Of a stretch of DNA of 64,000 nucleotides, positions 1 through 9,675 are shown one piece after another. Origin of the DNA: Bradyrhizobium glycinis. Its GTDB lineage: Bacteria; Pseudomonadota; Alphaproteobacteria; Rhizobiales; Xanthobacteraceae. The stretch covers positions 1 to 64,000 of the forward strand of contig NZ_JACCHQ010000005.1 of the NCBI RefSeq assembly GCF_016031655.1, in the 5' to 3' direction. A program made the translations under genes and the position numbers. Each line of letters begins with the position of its first letter. The first letter of the stretch is position 1. The notes under the pieces are model-generated. The model searched no databases. It was not told where the DNA came from and was given only the letters and a program-made list of their open reading frames with translations.

Positions 1-1
1 C

Positions 2-550
2 GCGCGCCTGAAGAACAGGATCGAGAGCTGCCGTAACGTGGCAATCAACAAGCTCTGGCATGAGGATATCGCTCGCCTGGAGCAACGTGAGAGCGCCGAA
101 CTCAAGGCTCTGGTCGCCTCGATCCGCAAGTATCCCGATCTTGCCGAGAGGCTTGCGCTGATCAATAGCGTCGATGGCATCGGGCTGCCGACTGCCGTTG
201 CCATCCTGGTGCGTCTGCCCGAGATCGGCCGGGTTACGCGCGAGCAAGCCGTCGCTCTCGCCGGCCTTGCACCGTATGACGACGACAGCGGTGACCAGGT
301 CGGGGTTCGGCACATCGAGGGCGGACGAAAGCGGCTGCGTCGTGCCCTTTATACGGCTTCACTGGCGGCTTCGTTTCGATGGAATCCGCAGCTCATCAAG
401 CTCTATCAACGGCTGACTGCCGCCGGAAAGGAACACAAACGCGCGCTCGTTGCCTGTGCCAGGAAGATGCTCATCTTCGTCAACGCCGTGGTGGCTCGCG
501 GCACGCCGTGGTGCGGCGAACCACCGATGCGATCATTCCCTGTTTCTTAG
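2..550 (+). CDS. IS110-family transposase, C-terminal part (cut by window edge)
   Basis: The reading frame is already open at the left edge, so the N-terminal DEDD nuclease half lies outside the window. What remains is the C-terminal Transposase_20 (IS116/IS110/IS902) domain: a helix-hairpin-helix-like segment with the core INSVDGIGLPTAVAILVRL, then the basic GGRKRLRRALY stretch and a KRALVACARKML segment that are typical of this family. The serine of the conserved IS110 active-site region would lie near LAGLAPYDDDSG. The last residues (GTPWCGEPPMRSFPVS) look less conserved, so the 3' end may be slightly altered. No insertion-sequence end could be fixed because IS110 elements lack clear inverted repeats. 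Whether the element is intact cannot be judged from this window. Confidence 0.85.
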   Translation, partial: ARLKNRIESCRNVAINKLWHEDIARLEQRESAELKALVASIRKYPDLAERLALINSVDGIGLPTAVAILVRLPEIGRVTREQAVALAGLAPYDDDSGDQVGVRHIEGGRKRLRRALYTASLAASFRWNPQLIKLYQRLTAAGKEHKRALVACARKMLIFVNAVVARGTPWCGEPPMRSFPVS

Positions 551-820
551 TTCGACCGGCACGCGTTTCTTCGTCCCGACCTGCGGCTGCTCACGACGTC
601 GCGCGCAGCGGCGGTCAAGGATGGCCGTCGCTCGCCCTAACCTCACCTGATCTGCCGCCAGGCCACGCCTTGACCGCCGCGAGCACGGCGTCATCATTGG
701 AAGACGCAGACGACCCCAAAGGCAGCTACCGTTTAATGGTTGCTACGTACTGTGATCACCATCACAGGCGTGGCCGCCTTCCCTTGTCTATACTGCCGGT
801 TCGGAAGCAGGGTGGCGACC

Positions 821-2533
821 ATGCGGAATCGGATTGCACTGGTTTTCAGTTTCTTTTTTTTCACTTTTCTGGGAGCCGCTGATCTTGCGGCCGCAGACGA
901 CCGGACAATCTGCGCGCAGCGTGGCCATGAAGGCCGGATCGCCGCGTGCTCGCGGCTGATCGCAAAGAGCGGCGGGCGCGACGCGTTGGCGTTCGACAAT
1001 CGCGGTGCCGAATATGGCGACAAGGGCGACTACGATCGCGCAATCTCCGATTTCAGCGAGGCCATCCGCATCGATCCGAAATACGCGCTTGCCTGGCAGC
1101 ATCGCGGCGCCGCCCTGCTTCGCCGGAACGAGGTGGATCGGGCCATCGCCGACCTGACCGAGTCGATCCGGCTCGATGCAAACAATCTGAACGCGTTGAA
1201 CGATCGCGGCATGGCCTATGCCGCTGCAGGTGATTCCGAGCGCGCGCTTTCGGATTACAATGCAGCGATCCGCATCAATCCGAGGTTCAAGTTCGCCTAC
1301 TTCAATCGAGGGCGGCTCTATGCCGGCAAGGGCGACCACACCCGGGCGATTGCCGAATACTCCGAGGTAATTCGCATTGACCCGACCTACGGTTATGCGT
1401 TCAACAATCGCGGACTGTCCTATCAGCACACCGGCCAGTCCGAGCGTGCCGTGGCCGATTTCAGCGAGGCGATCCGGCTTTTGCCGAGGACGACGCTGGC
1501 CTACAACAATCGCGGCGACATCTATCTCCTTCAGGGCAGGTACGATCAAGCTCTCGCCGATTTCAATGAGTCGCTGCGCAATGATCCGCAACATCAGAGC
1601 GCGCTGGTAAACCGCGGAATGGTGTTCGAGAAGCTGGGCGAGGTCGCAAAGGCCCGCGCCGACTTCAACGCAGCTCTGGCTGCCCCGCAGAAGTACGACA
1701 GCGCGAAATGGTCGATGGACAAGGCGCGCGAACGCCTCGCCGCGCTGGACGATACGTCAATCAAGACCGTTCCCGCCACCACCACGTCGGTCATCGCGCT
1801 GCCGGGATCGTCAAGTAGAAATGACAGGCGCATCGCGCTCGTGGTCGGAAACTCCGCTTATGAGAATGTCGCAGCGCTCGCCAATCCGGCGCGCGATGCG
1901 GCGCTCGTCGCCGAAACGCTCAAGCTCACCGGATTCGATTCCGTCACGCTGCTGACCGATCTGCGCAAGGATGAGTTGACCGCGGCGCTGCGCGACTTTG
2001 CAAGGCAGGCGGAAATCGCCGACTGGGCGATGGTATATTACGCCGGTCACGGCATGGAGGTCGGCGGCGTCAACTATCTGATCCCGATCGACGCGAAGAT
2101 CGCCTCCGACCGCGACGTCAGTTTCGAAGCCGTGGCGCTGGACCAGGTGTTGAACGCGGCGGAACGCGCCAAGCGGCTGCGCCTCATCGTCCTCGATGCC
2201 TGCCGCGACAATCCCTTCGCCAACCAGATGAAGCGCACCATGACGCTAGCGTCGCGTTCGGTGTCGCGAGGCCTTGCGGCGATCGAGCCCGAGGCGGGCA
2301 CGCTGGTGGTGTATGCCGCCAAGGACGGAGAGATGGCGCTCGACGGAGAGGGCAGGAATAGCCCGTTCGCCACGGCGTTCGTCAATAATATGCGCAAGCC
2401 CGGTCTCGAGGTGCGCCGGCTGTTCGACGTCGTGCGTGACGATGTCATGGAGGCGACCAATCGTGCACAAAAGCCGTTCAGCTACGGATCGGTCTCGGGC
2501 CGGCAGGATTTTTACTTCGTTGCCGGGAAATGA
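821..2533 (+). CDS. secreted TPR-repeat protein with C-terminal caspase (peptidase C14) domain
   Basis: A 570-residue protein. The chosen ATG gives a clear signal peptide (hydrophobic run ALVFSFFFFTFLG, then AAA-D cleavage region); the frame is open further upstream but without export features. About seven to eight TPR units follow (roughly residues 50-310), recognisable by repeated NRG/DRG and DY-A-A/S-F-EAIR patterns. The caspase-like fold begins near residue 335 (RRIALVVGNSAYENV). The catalytic histidine is H410 in YYAGHGM and the catalytic cysteine C461 in LDACRDNPF, so both dyad residues are present. This is a bacterial caspase-homologue architecture; export implies action in the periplasm or outside. 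Substrate and role are unknown. It stands alone between a transposase fragment and a repeat. Confidence 0.88.
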   Translation: MRNRIALVFSFFFFTFLGAADLAAADDRTICAQRGHEGRIAACSRLIAKSGGRDALAFDNRGAEYGDKGDYDRAISDFSEAIRIDPKYALAWQHRGAALLRRNEVDRAIADLTESIRLDANNLNALNDRGMAYAAAGDSERALSDYNAAIRINPRFKFAYFNRGRLYAGKGDHTRAIAEYSEVIRIDPTYGYAFNNRGLSYQHTGQSERAVADFSEAIRLLPRTTLAYNNRGDIYLLQGRYDQALADFNESLRNDPQHQSALVNRGMVFEKLGEVAKARADFNAALAAPQKYDSAKWSMDKARERLAALDDTSIKTVPATTTSVIALPGSSSRNDRRIALVVGNSAYENVAALANPARDAALVAETLKLTGFDSVTLLTDLRKDELTAALRDFARQAEIADWAMVYYAGHGMEVGGVNYLIPIDAKIASDRDVSFEAVALDQVLNAAERAKRLRLIVLDACRDNPFANQMKRTMTLASRSVSRGLAAIEPEAGTLVVYAAKDGEMALDGEGRNSPFATAFVNNMRKPGLEVRRLFDVVRDDVMEATNRAQKPFSYGSVSGRQDFYFVAGK

Positions 2534-2581
2534 GACGCAAGGCTTTGGCTGTCGCGCGGGCAAAATTTCACGGTAATTGAG

Positions 2582-3190
2582 CCGAATTTCGGAAATATCG
2601 TATCTCCCGCCCATCCCGGCTCATCCTGAGGGGCGATCGCGTCGTCGTCTTGTTCGCGAGCCGGGCTTGCGGTGGACGCGGCAGCGTCGGGCGCGAGAGG
2701 TGCGGGCAGGGAGGGTAGTCCCCGGTGAGCTCGAAACCGCGCGCGGACGAACGGCGCTGCTAGGCTCGTCTCGTCTGCAAGTTTCCGGCTTCGTCGGCGG
2801 GGTTGGAAATACTGCAGGCGAAATGGCGGGCCGTGCGTGCGGCAAAACCGTGTGGTCCTGGCCGTCGTTGCTGCGGTCAAGCTCTTGCGGATGCGGCTCT
2901 CGCGTCAACCGGCGCAGGTGCCGGTGACTTTCGCAAGAACGAGGGAGGCCAGAAGGAACTCGGCTCCCGGGAGAGCACGGCATAAGCCGTCCGACCATCG
3001 CGCAGGGAAGGCCGAGTGATCGGCACCACCTGTATGCTGCTGTGCGGTTTTCCTGCGCGTGCATTTCGCGCAGCAGACCGCGGGTGCCTGTCGGCACCCG
3101 GCCTTCCCTGCGCCCTCTTATCAAGAGGGTGGAGTGACCAAGCAAAGCTCGGGCAATATCAGCCGCGAGATTGCAAAGGCGTGCGTGCAA
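2582..3190 (+). repeat. 0.6-kb dispersed repeat, copy A
   Basis: This stretch is clearly related along most of its length, in the same orientation, to 23682-24290. Both copies begin with a short palindrome (CCGAATTTCGG here, CCGAAATTCGG there) followed by GAAATATCGTAT. Near the 3' end both carry a nested structure: outer arms GCGCAGGGAAGGCC (3000-3013) and its complement (3100-3113), and an inner perfect hairpin CGGGTGCC/GGCACCCG (3081-3100). Long open frames cross it on both strands, but similarity between copies is at the DNA level with frame-breaking indels, so I do not call a gene. The remaining 3191-3488 holds nothing I can identify. Confidence 0.75.
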
Positions 3191-3488
3191 TCAGTGTGGC
3201 GCCTGTCAGAGGCATCTTGCCCCCTGATCCGTCGGCGCGAGCGTCCTGTCCGCGGGTCATTGAAGCCGATCAGTCGTGCCTACACCAGCGACATCGGCGC
3301 AACCAGCGCGGGCAGCGCTGCTCGGGCCGTCGCGCAGAGAAACGCACGGACGGCGAACTTCATCCGTTTTGGGTCATTTAGCCTCACCTCTATTGGCCGC
3401 TTCCCGAGCTGGAGGCCGAACGGGCTGGAACTCGTGGGCGCGTCGGTCGTTGCTTGGCCGCGGCAATGGCAACCGAGTAGGAGAGCAC

Positions 3489-4991
3489 GTGAATCGACGC
3501 CAGCTTGTTCAAGGGTCGGCGTTGCTGCCGGCTTTGCTGCTTGCTTCCCGACGCAGCTTGGCCGCCCCGTCGGATGCATTCGGGCCGTCCACCGTGCGGG
3601 ACCTGGCGCGGATGCTGGCGAGCAAGCCCTACGAGGCGCCGGACGAGAAGCTCCCGAGCGGATTGAAGGACCTGGATTACGATCAGTATCGTTCGATCCG
3701 CTTCTTGCCCGAGCGGGCGCTCTGGCGCGGCAAGAATCTTCCGTTCGAAGCGCAGTTCTTCCACCGCGGCTTCTTCTACAAGAACAGGGTGAACATCTTC
3801 GAGGTCGCGGATGGAAAGGCATCCGAGCTCAAGTACCGCAAGGCGGACTTCTCCTTCGGCGGGAAAGTCCCTGCGTTCGAGGATAGCGATCTCGGGTTCG
3901 CAGGCTTCCGCATCCATGCGCCGATGAACCGCCCCGACTATTACGACGAGGTCTGCGTCTTCCTGGGCGCGAGCTATTTCCGCGCCGTGGCCAAGGGGCA
4001 GACATACGGGCTTTCCGCCCGGGGGCTGTCGATCGATACGGGCGAAGCCAAGGGCGAGGAGTTTCCGCTCTTCAAGACGTTCTGGCTCGAGCGGCCGGCG
4101 CCGGGTGCGACCTCGCTGGTCATTCATGCTCTGCTCGACAGCAAGAGCTGCGCAGCGAGCTATCGATTCACCGTGCGCCCCGGGGAGACGACGGTGTTCG
4201 ACGTCGAAATGTCGGTCTACCCGCGCGTCGAGATGCCGCGGGCCGGTCTCGCGCCCATGACCAGCATGTTCTTCTACGGTCCGAACGACCGCAACGACAT
4301 CGACGATTTCCGCCCCTCCGTCCACGATTCCAATGGCCTTGCGATCTTCAACGGGAAGGGCGAGACCCTGTGGCGGCCGCTCAGCAATCCTCGCGATCTC
4401 CAGATCAGCACCTTCCAGGATCTCAATCCGCGCGGCTTCGGGCTGATGCAGCGGGAGAGAAACTTCTTCGCCTACCAGGACATCGAATCCAGCTTCGAAA
4501 AACGCCCAAGTCTCTGGATGGAGCCGATCGGGGATTGGGGCGAGGGCGGCGTCGTGCTGTTCGAGATCCCGACCAAGGAGGAGATCCACGACAACATCGC
4601 CGCATTCTGGCGACCGAAAAACCCGCTGCAGGCCAAGGGCGAACACAACTACACCTATCGGCTTCATTGGGGGCCGGATAGCCCGAAGCCGCATTCGCTC
4701 GCCCGATTCACGCGAAGCGGGATAGGGGCGAGGGGCGAGGACGCGCGCCTGTTCGTGCTCGATCTGTTCGGCGACAACCTTAGGGGCGTCGATCCTGCCG
4801 GTGTCAAAGGCGTGGTGACGGCGGGGAAGTCCGAGATGAAGAACATCGTCACGCAGCCCAATCCCTACACCGGTGGCTGGCGGCTCAGCTTCCAGTGCCA
4901 GGTGAAAGGCGAGCCGATCGAGCTGCGGGCGTTCCTGGCCGAAGGCGACAAGCCGTTGTCGGAAACTTGGGTCTACCGATGGGCGCCCTGA
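3489..4991 (+). CDS. opgG: glucan biosynthesis protein OpgG/OpgD (MdoG family)
   Basis: 500 residues, the usual size for the family. It acts in the periplasm in synthesis of osmoregulated periplasmic glucans, shaping the backbone made by OpgH. The GTG start is chosen because it gives an export signal (NRRQLVQG then a hydrophobic stretch and SLAA-P); the twin arginine suggests Tat export, as known for OpgD. Family segments visible include the YDQYRSIRF motif near residue 75, FFHRGFFYKNRV, GASYFRA, and the C-terminal domain with GWRLSFQC and ELRAFL. The opgH start overlaps its stop by 13 bases, indicating translational coupling. The frame is open upstream of the chosen start but that part is low-complexity and not conserved in character. 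Confidence 0.93.
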   Translation: MNRRQLVQGSALLPALLLASRRSLAAPSDAFGPSTVRDLARMLASKPYEAPDEKLPSGLKDLDYDQYRSIRFLPERALWRGKNLPFEAQFFHRGFFYKNRVNIFEVADGKASELKYRKADFSFGGKVPAFEDSDLGFAGFRIHAPMNRPDYYDEVCVFLGASYFRAVAKGQTYGLSARGLSIDTGEAKGEEFPLFKTFWLERPAPGATSLVIHALLDSKSCAASYRFTVRPGETTVFDVEMSVYPRVEMPRAGLAPMTSMFFYGPNDRNDIDDFRPSVHDSNGLAIFNGKGETLWRPLSNPRDLQISTFQDLNPRGFGLMQRERNFFAYQDIESSFEKRPSLWMEPIGDWGEGGVVLFEIPTKEEIHDNIAAFWRPKNPLQAKGEHNYTYRLHWGPDSPKPHSLARFTRSGIGARGEDARLFVLDLFGDNLRGVDPAGVKGVVTAGKSEMKNIVTQPNPYTGGWRLSFQCQVKGEPIELRAFLAEGDKPLSETWVYRWAP

Positions 4992-7099
4992 GCACGGCAC
5001 CGCGGCCGATTGCCGGCGAGATCGCGACCCAGCGCCTGCTGCCGGGCGAGTCCCCCCTTCCGATGGCTCCCGGCGACCTCGGAAAGGACCGGGTTCCCGA
5101 CCGTATTCCTGCGCCTGTTGCCCCCGCGATGGCCTGGCGGCGCGGCCTCATCCTTCTTTCGACGGCGGCGCTCACGGCCGGCGGCGGATATGAGATGTAT
5201 CGCGTGCTGCAGGTCGGCGGCGTCACCGTCCTTGAGGCCATGGTGCTGGCGCTCTTCCTGGTCCTGCTCGCCTGGGTCGCCTTCTCGTTCGCCTCCGCGC
5301 TGGCTGGCTTCTTTGTTCTGCTCGCCCATCGTCCGGGCGCCTTCGCGCCAGACGCGGAGCTGCCTGCGATCGCAAGCCGCACCGCCATGCTGCTTCCCAC
5401 CTACAACGAAGATCCGCACCGATTGACGGCGCGGCTTCGTGCGATCATCGAATCCCTGGAAACGACCTCGCAAGGAAAGCTGTTCGATTGGTACGTTCTG
5501 AGCGACAGCACCGATCCCGACATCTGGGTCGCCGAGGAAAAAGCGCTCCTCGCGCTGCGACAGGCGGTGGGGACGCCACGGCTGTACTATCGCCACCGAG
5601 CCGAGAATACGGCGCGCAAGGCCGGGAACATCTCCGAGTGGATCACGCGGTTCGGCGGCGCCTACGACTTCATGATCGTGCTCGACGCTGACAGTCTCAT
5701 GAGCGGGCAGACCATTGTCCGACTGGTCCATGCCATGGAGAGCAATCCGAGCGCCGGCCTCGTCCAGACGCTTCCCGTGGTCGTCAACGCGCGAAGCCTG
5801 TTCAGCCGGGTCCAGCAATTCGCGGGCCGCCTTTACGGACCGATGATCGCCGCCGGCGTCGCCTGGTGGCACGGCTCCGAAGGCAATTACTGGGGCCACA
5901 ATGCGATCATCCGGGTGAGGGCGTTTGCTGAAGCGGCGGCGCTGCCGCAGCTTCGGGGACGGAAGCCGTTCGGCGGGCACATCCTCAGCCACGATTTCGT
6001 CGAGGCCGCGCTGATGCGGCGCGCCGGGTGGGGCATCTACATGCTGCCGACGCTCGGCGGAAGCTACGAAGAGGTGCCGCCTTCGCTGCTCGATTTCGCA
6101 GCGCGCGACCGGCGCTGGTGTCAGGGCAATCTTCAGCATCTCGCCGTAGTGCCCGCGCGGGGCCTCCACTGGATCTCGCGCGTGCATTTCATGGTGGGGA
6201 TAGCGGCATATCTGACGGCCCCCCTCTGGCTGCTGTTCCTCCTGCTGGGGATGCTGATCTCGTTGCAGGCCCGCTTCGTGCGTCCGGAGTATTTTTCGAA
6301 GGGGTTCTCGTTGTTTCCGACGTGGCCGGCCCAGGATCCCGTGCTCGCCATCTGGGTGTTCGTCGCCACGATGGGGGTGCTGCTGTTGCCGAAGCTGCTC
6401 AGCCTCGTCCTCGTCTGGATGCGAGGCCCGGTGAGACGCCAGTTCGGCGGCGCGTTGCGTGCTTTGGCCGGAGTTCTCGCGGAGATCGTCGTATCCGCGC
6501 TGATGGCGCCGGTGATGATGATCTTTCAGTCGATCGCCGTGGTCGAGATTCTGGCCGGTCGCGATGCCGGCTGGCAGACGCAAAGGCGCGACGACGGCAA
6601 GGTGGAGCGCCGCGAGCTCTATCGGAAATACGGCGTTCCGACCCTGTGCGGCGTTGCGATGGCCGCAAGCGCCTACGTCGTTTCGCTGCCCCTTCTGCTC
6701 TGGATGTCGCCGGTCATCGTTGGGCTGCTGTTCGCCGTTCCCATAGGCGCGCTGACCGCCATGCCCGTCTCCGGAGGATTGTTTGTTACTCCCGAAGAAC
6801 GAGAGCCGCCTCCCGTCCTGCGGCGAGCGAACGAACTCAGCGCGTCGGCGGATCTAGCGGGCAGCCCTGCCTTGGTGGAGCTGCGCCAAGACCCCGCGCT
6901 CCTGGCCTTCCACCTCGCGCAGCTGCCGCCTCCTCGCCCCACCAGGCCCGACACGGTCGACGCCAATCTGGCGGTCGGCCGTGCCAAGGTCGATGCGAGC
7001 GAGACTTTCGAGGAGGCCGAGAAGCATCTATCCTCGCGAGAAATCTTCTCGATCTTGAACGACGGTCCGACGCTCTCCTCCGTGCTGCAGAAGCGATGA
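4979..7099 (+). CDS. opgH: glucans biosynthesis glucosyltransferase OpgH (MdoH)
   Basis: 706 residues. An inner-membrane family-2 glycosyltransferase that polymerises glucose from UDP-glucose and moves the chain across the membrane. Two N-terminal hydrophobic segments (about residues 50-110) precede the catalytic domain, which shows LPTYNED near residue 138, the metal-binding DAD at 236-238, and a QxxRW-type site RDRRWCQGN with W380. Several membrane spans follow to about residue 600, then a soluble tail ending in the family motif region (TLSSVLQKR). The start codon overlaps the end of opgG. Long for the family's core but normal for alphaproteobacteria. Confidence 0.94.
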   Translation: MGALSTAPRPIAGEIATQRLLPGESPLPMAPGDLGKDRVPDRIPAPVAPAMAWRRGLILLSTAALTAGGGYEMYRVLQVGGVTVLEAMVLALFLVLLAWVAFSFASALAGFFVLLAHRPGAFAPDAELPAIASRTAMLLPTYNEDPHRLTARLRAIIESLETTSQGKLFDWYVLSDSTDPDIWVAEEKALLALRQAVGTPRLYYRHRAENTARKAGNISEWITRFGGAYDFMIVLDADSLMSGQTIVRLVHAMESNPSAGLVQTLPVVVNARSLFSRVQQFAGRLYGPMIAAGVAWWHGSEGNYWGHNAIIRVRAFAEAAALPQLRGRKPFGGHILSHDFVEAALMRRAGWGIYMLPTLGGSYEEVPPSLLDFAARDRRWCQGNLQHLAVVPARGLHWISRVHFMVGIAAYLTAPLWLLFLLLGMLISLQARFVRPEYFSKGFSLFPTWPAQDPVLAIWVFVATMGVLLLPKLLSLVLVWMRGPVRRQFGGALRALAGVLAEIVVSALMAPVMMIFQSIAVVEILAGRDAGWQTQRRDDGKVERRELYRKYGVPTLCGVAMAASAYVVSLPLLLWMSPVIVGLLFAVPIGALTAMPVSGGLFVTPEEREPPPVLRRANELSASADLAGSPALVELRQDPALLAFHLAQLPPPRPTRPDTVDANLAVGRAKVDASETFEEAEKHLSSREIFSILNDGPTLSSVLQKR

Positions 7100-7220
7100 A
7101 GCTTCGGCCTGGATCTGTCCTGTGACCGTTTGAAGCTTTTCTCGTTGCGTAGACCGGTATTGCTCTCTCCCTTCATGGCCGGCATCCTCGAACCAATCGC
7201 GCGGAGAAGCGACCCTGACG

Positions 7221-7234
7221 ATGGTCCGGACCAT
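7221..7234. promoter_or_regulatory. 14-bp perfect palindrome, candidate operator
   Basis: ATGGTCCGGACCAT is a perfect inverted repeat about 50 bases upstream of the start of the sugar isomerase remnant. Its place ahead of a sugar-type isomerase/oxidoreductase pair suits a LacI- or GntR-type operator, but no regulator gene is adjacent. Symmetry is seen; function is inferred. Confidence 0.35.
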
Positions 7235-7285
7235 TGGGTGTCCGCAACGCATTCGTCACAAAACGTCCAAGGAAGGAAGCACGCG

Positions 7286-8099
7286 ATGAAGATGATCAAA
7301 GGGCCTGCGATATTCCTCGCTCAGTTCGCTGCTGACGCGGCGCCGTTCAATTCGCTCGATGCGATATGCGGATGGGCCGCCTCGCTTGGCTACAAGGGGA
7401 TTCAGATTCCGAGTTGGGATGGGCGGCTCTTCGACTTGAACAAAGCCTCGGAGTCTCAGACCTACGCCGACGAGGTGAAGGGTGTTGCGGCTCGCCACGG
7501 CCTTTCCATCACCGAGCTTTCGACCCATCTGCAAGGCCAGCTCGTCGCCGTTCATCCGGCCTATGATGCGGCGTTCGACGGCTTCGCCGCGCCGGAGGTG
7601 CGTGGCAACGCCAAGGCCCGCACGGAATGGGCCATCGATCAGGTCAAGCGCGCCATCCTGGCGTCCAGGCGGCTCGGGCTCAGTGCCCAGGCGACGTTCT
7701 CCGGCGCGCTTGCCTGGCCCTATGTCTATCCCTGGCCGCAGCGTCCCGCCGGCCTGCATCAAGGCGTTTCACGTCAAGGACGCCGAGTTCAATCCGACCG
7801 GCCGCCAGGGCGTCTATGGCGGGTTCCAGAGCTGGGTCGACCGAGCCGGCCGCTTCCGCTCACTCGGCGATGGTCAGGTCGATTTCGGTGCCATCTTCTC
7901 CAAGCTCACGCAATACGATTACGACAGCTGGGCGGTGCTCGAGTGGGAGTGTGCCCTGAAACACCCCGAGCAAGGCGCGCGCGAAGGCGCCGAGTTCATC
8001 CGAAACCATATCATCCAGGTGACAGAGAAAGCCTTCGACGATTTCGCAGGCAGCGGCACTGACGCGACTGCCAACCGCAAGATGCTCGGCATCTCCTGA
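7286..8099 (+). pseudogene. sugar phosphate isomerase/epimerase, disrupted by internal deletion and frameshift
   Basis: The first frame encodes a normal TIM-barrel xylose-isomerase-like N-terminus (MKMIKGPAIFLAQF to PYVYPWPQRPAGL). It breaks at about 7757, and the protein resumes in another frame with the family's C-terminal part (IKAFHVKDAEFNPTGRQGVYGG to the end near KMLGIS). The two halves total about 270 residues against roughly 350 expected. What is missing is the middle segment, which normally carries metal-binding Glu/His/Asp residues, so about 240 bases were lost and the frame shifted at the same point. The ATG has a good AAGGAAGG ribosome site. A sequencing deletion is less likely than a real one because of the size, but cannot be excluded. 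Confidence 0.82.
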
Positions 8100-8113
8100 A
8101 GAGAGGGGACAAC

Positions 8114-9289
8114 ATGGCTATCGAAGCAAGCAATGAAACCGGCGGCCATCGTCGCATCCGTCTTGGGATGGTCGGCGGTGGCCAGGGTGCCTTCATCGGC
8201 GCCGTCCACCGGATTGCCGCTCGCATCGACGACCAGTTCGAACTGGTGGCCGGCGCGCTCGCGTCGGATCCGGTTCGTGCCAAAGCCTCCGCAAAGGAGC
8301 TCGGCATCGCTGACGGCCGTGCCTACGGCTCTTTCGAGGAGATGGCGCGGGCTGAAGCCGCGAGAGCGGATGGTATCGAGGCGGTCTCGATCGTGACGCC
8401 CAATCATATGCACAGTCCGGTCGCGAAAGCTTTCCTTGAAGCCGGCATCCACGTCATCTGCGACAAGCCGCTGACCACCACCGTTGCCGAGGCCGAGGAA
8501 CTGGTCGCGCTGGTCAGGAAGACCGGCAGGGTCTTCGTCGTCACGCACAATTATACCGGCTATCCCATGGTCCGGCAGGCGCGCGCCATGATCGCGAACG
8601 GCGATCTCGGCGAGATCCGTCTCGTCAAGGTCGAGTATCTGCAGGATTGGCTGACCGAGCGCTTGGAAACCACCGGCCAGAAGCAGGCGGCGTGGCGCAC
8701 GGACCCGTCCCGGTCCGGCGCGGGCGGGTGCATCGGCGACATCGGCACCCATGCCTACAATCTTGCCCGCTTCGTCAGCGGGCTCGAGCTGGACGAACTG
8801 CTCGCCCAATTGTCGACCTTCGTCGGAGGGCGGCGGCTCGATGACGATGTGCAGATCCTCCTCAAGTGGAAGGGCGGCGCCAGGGGCATGCTGTGGGCGA
8901 GCCAGGTTGCCGTCGGCAATGAGAACGGGCTCACGCTGCGCGTCTACGGCAGCAAAGGCGGCCTCGAATGGGCGCAGGAGAATCCGAACCACCTCTGGTT
9001 CACACCCTATGGCAAGCCCAGACAGCTCCTGACCCGCGGCGGGGCCGGCGCATCGGGCGAGGCGGGTCGGGTCACCCGCATCCCATCGGGGCACCCCGAG
9101 GGCTACCTCGAAGGCTTCGCAACGATCTATGCCGAGGCGGCGCGCGCTATCCGCGCGGCAGCGGCCGGCGAAAAGCCCGATCCCGATGCCGTTTTCCCGA
9201 CAGTCGAGGATGGCCTCGCAGGCGTGAAGTTGATTGATGCTGCGGTGAAGTCATCCGCGGGCAATGGCGTCTGGGTTCGGATGACGTAA
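8114..9289 (+). CDS. Gfo/Idh/MocA-family NAD(P)-dependent oxidoreductase
   Basis: 391 residues. The N-terminal Rossmann fold has the dinucleotide motif GMVGGGQGAF near residue 18. The family's EKP motif appears as DKP (residues 117-119), and a C-terminal alpha/beta domain follows with GGCIGDIGTHAYNL, in which the last His is the usual catalytic-site histidine. Members oxidise sugars, inositols or their derivatives. The start follows GAGAGGGGAC by a short gap, 14 bases after the end of the broken isomerase, so the two were one operon for sugar or cyclitol conversion. With the partner broken, the pathway may now be incomplete. Confidence 0.9.
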   Translation: MAIEASNETGGHRRIRLGMVGGGQGAFIGAVHRIAARIDDQFELVAGALASDPVRAKASAKELGIADGRAYGSFEEMARAEAARADGIEAVSIVTPNHMHSPVAKAFLEAGIHVICDKPLTTTVAEAEELVALVRKTGRVFVVTHNYTGYPMVRQARAMIANGDLGEIRLVKVEYLQDWLTERLETTGQKQAAWRTDPSRSGAGGCIGDIGTHAYNLARFVSGLELDELLAQLSTFVGGRRLDDDVQILLKWKGGARGMLWASQVAVGNENGLTLRVYGSKGGLEWAQENPNHLWFTPYGKPRQLLTRGGAGASGEAGRVTRIPSGHPEGYLEGFATIYAEAARAIRAAAAGEKPDPDAVFPTVEDGLAGVKLIDAAVKSSAGNGVWVRMT

Positions 9290-9513
9290 CTGCCCACGTG
9301 CATCCGACATCGGCGCAATGCTGGGTGGAAAGGCGTGCATCCCCGGGACAAGCCCGGCCCATCCGGCACGGGCAGACGCGTAGGAACTCTTGCACATGGT
9401 CGAAACTTGACTCTGCGGGTCAGCGTCGCCGCCGATGGCTGGCCTGCACGGCCCCGCCTCCAAGCCCCCCATACCCCCCAGGGTGGGGCCGTGCTTCCAA
9501 GCAGGAGGTGCAA

Positions 9514-9675
9514 TTGTCCGAGCCGACCGAGCAAGAGATCAGAGAACGCGCGCACCAATTGTGGGAGCAGGCGGGCAAGCCCGAAGGGCGCGAAGAGGAA
9601 TTTTGGCACGCGGCGGAGCAGGAGCTACGCAACGAGGACAGGTCGAACACGCTGCGGACGCCGGATACGCTGTGA
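9514..9675 (+). CDS. small DUF2934 protein
   Basis: 53 residues from a TTG start placed 5 bases after AGGAGG. The body matches the short DUF2934 domain found in many rhizobia: E-x-I-R-x-R-A-H-x-L-W-E-x-A-G-K-P with a following EEFWHAAEQEL. The upstream open frame from 9298 has no such character and is not included. Function is unknown. Its stop overlaps the next small gene by 4 bases. Confidence 0.65.
   Translation: MSEPTEQEIRERAHQLWEQAGKPEGREEEFWHAAEQELRNEDRSNTLRTPDTL

Noticed and set aside
2621-3190. Arg- and Pro-rich minus-strand open frame in repeat copy A (and the like frame in copy B)
   Set aside because: The two copies differ by indels that break frames, and no ribosome site is seen; such frames are often annotated in repeats but are not supported as genes.
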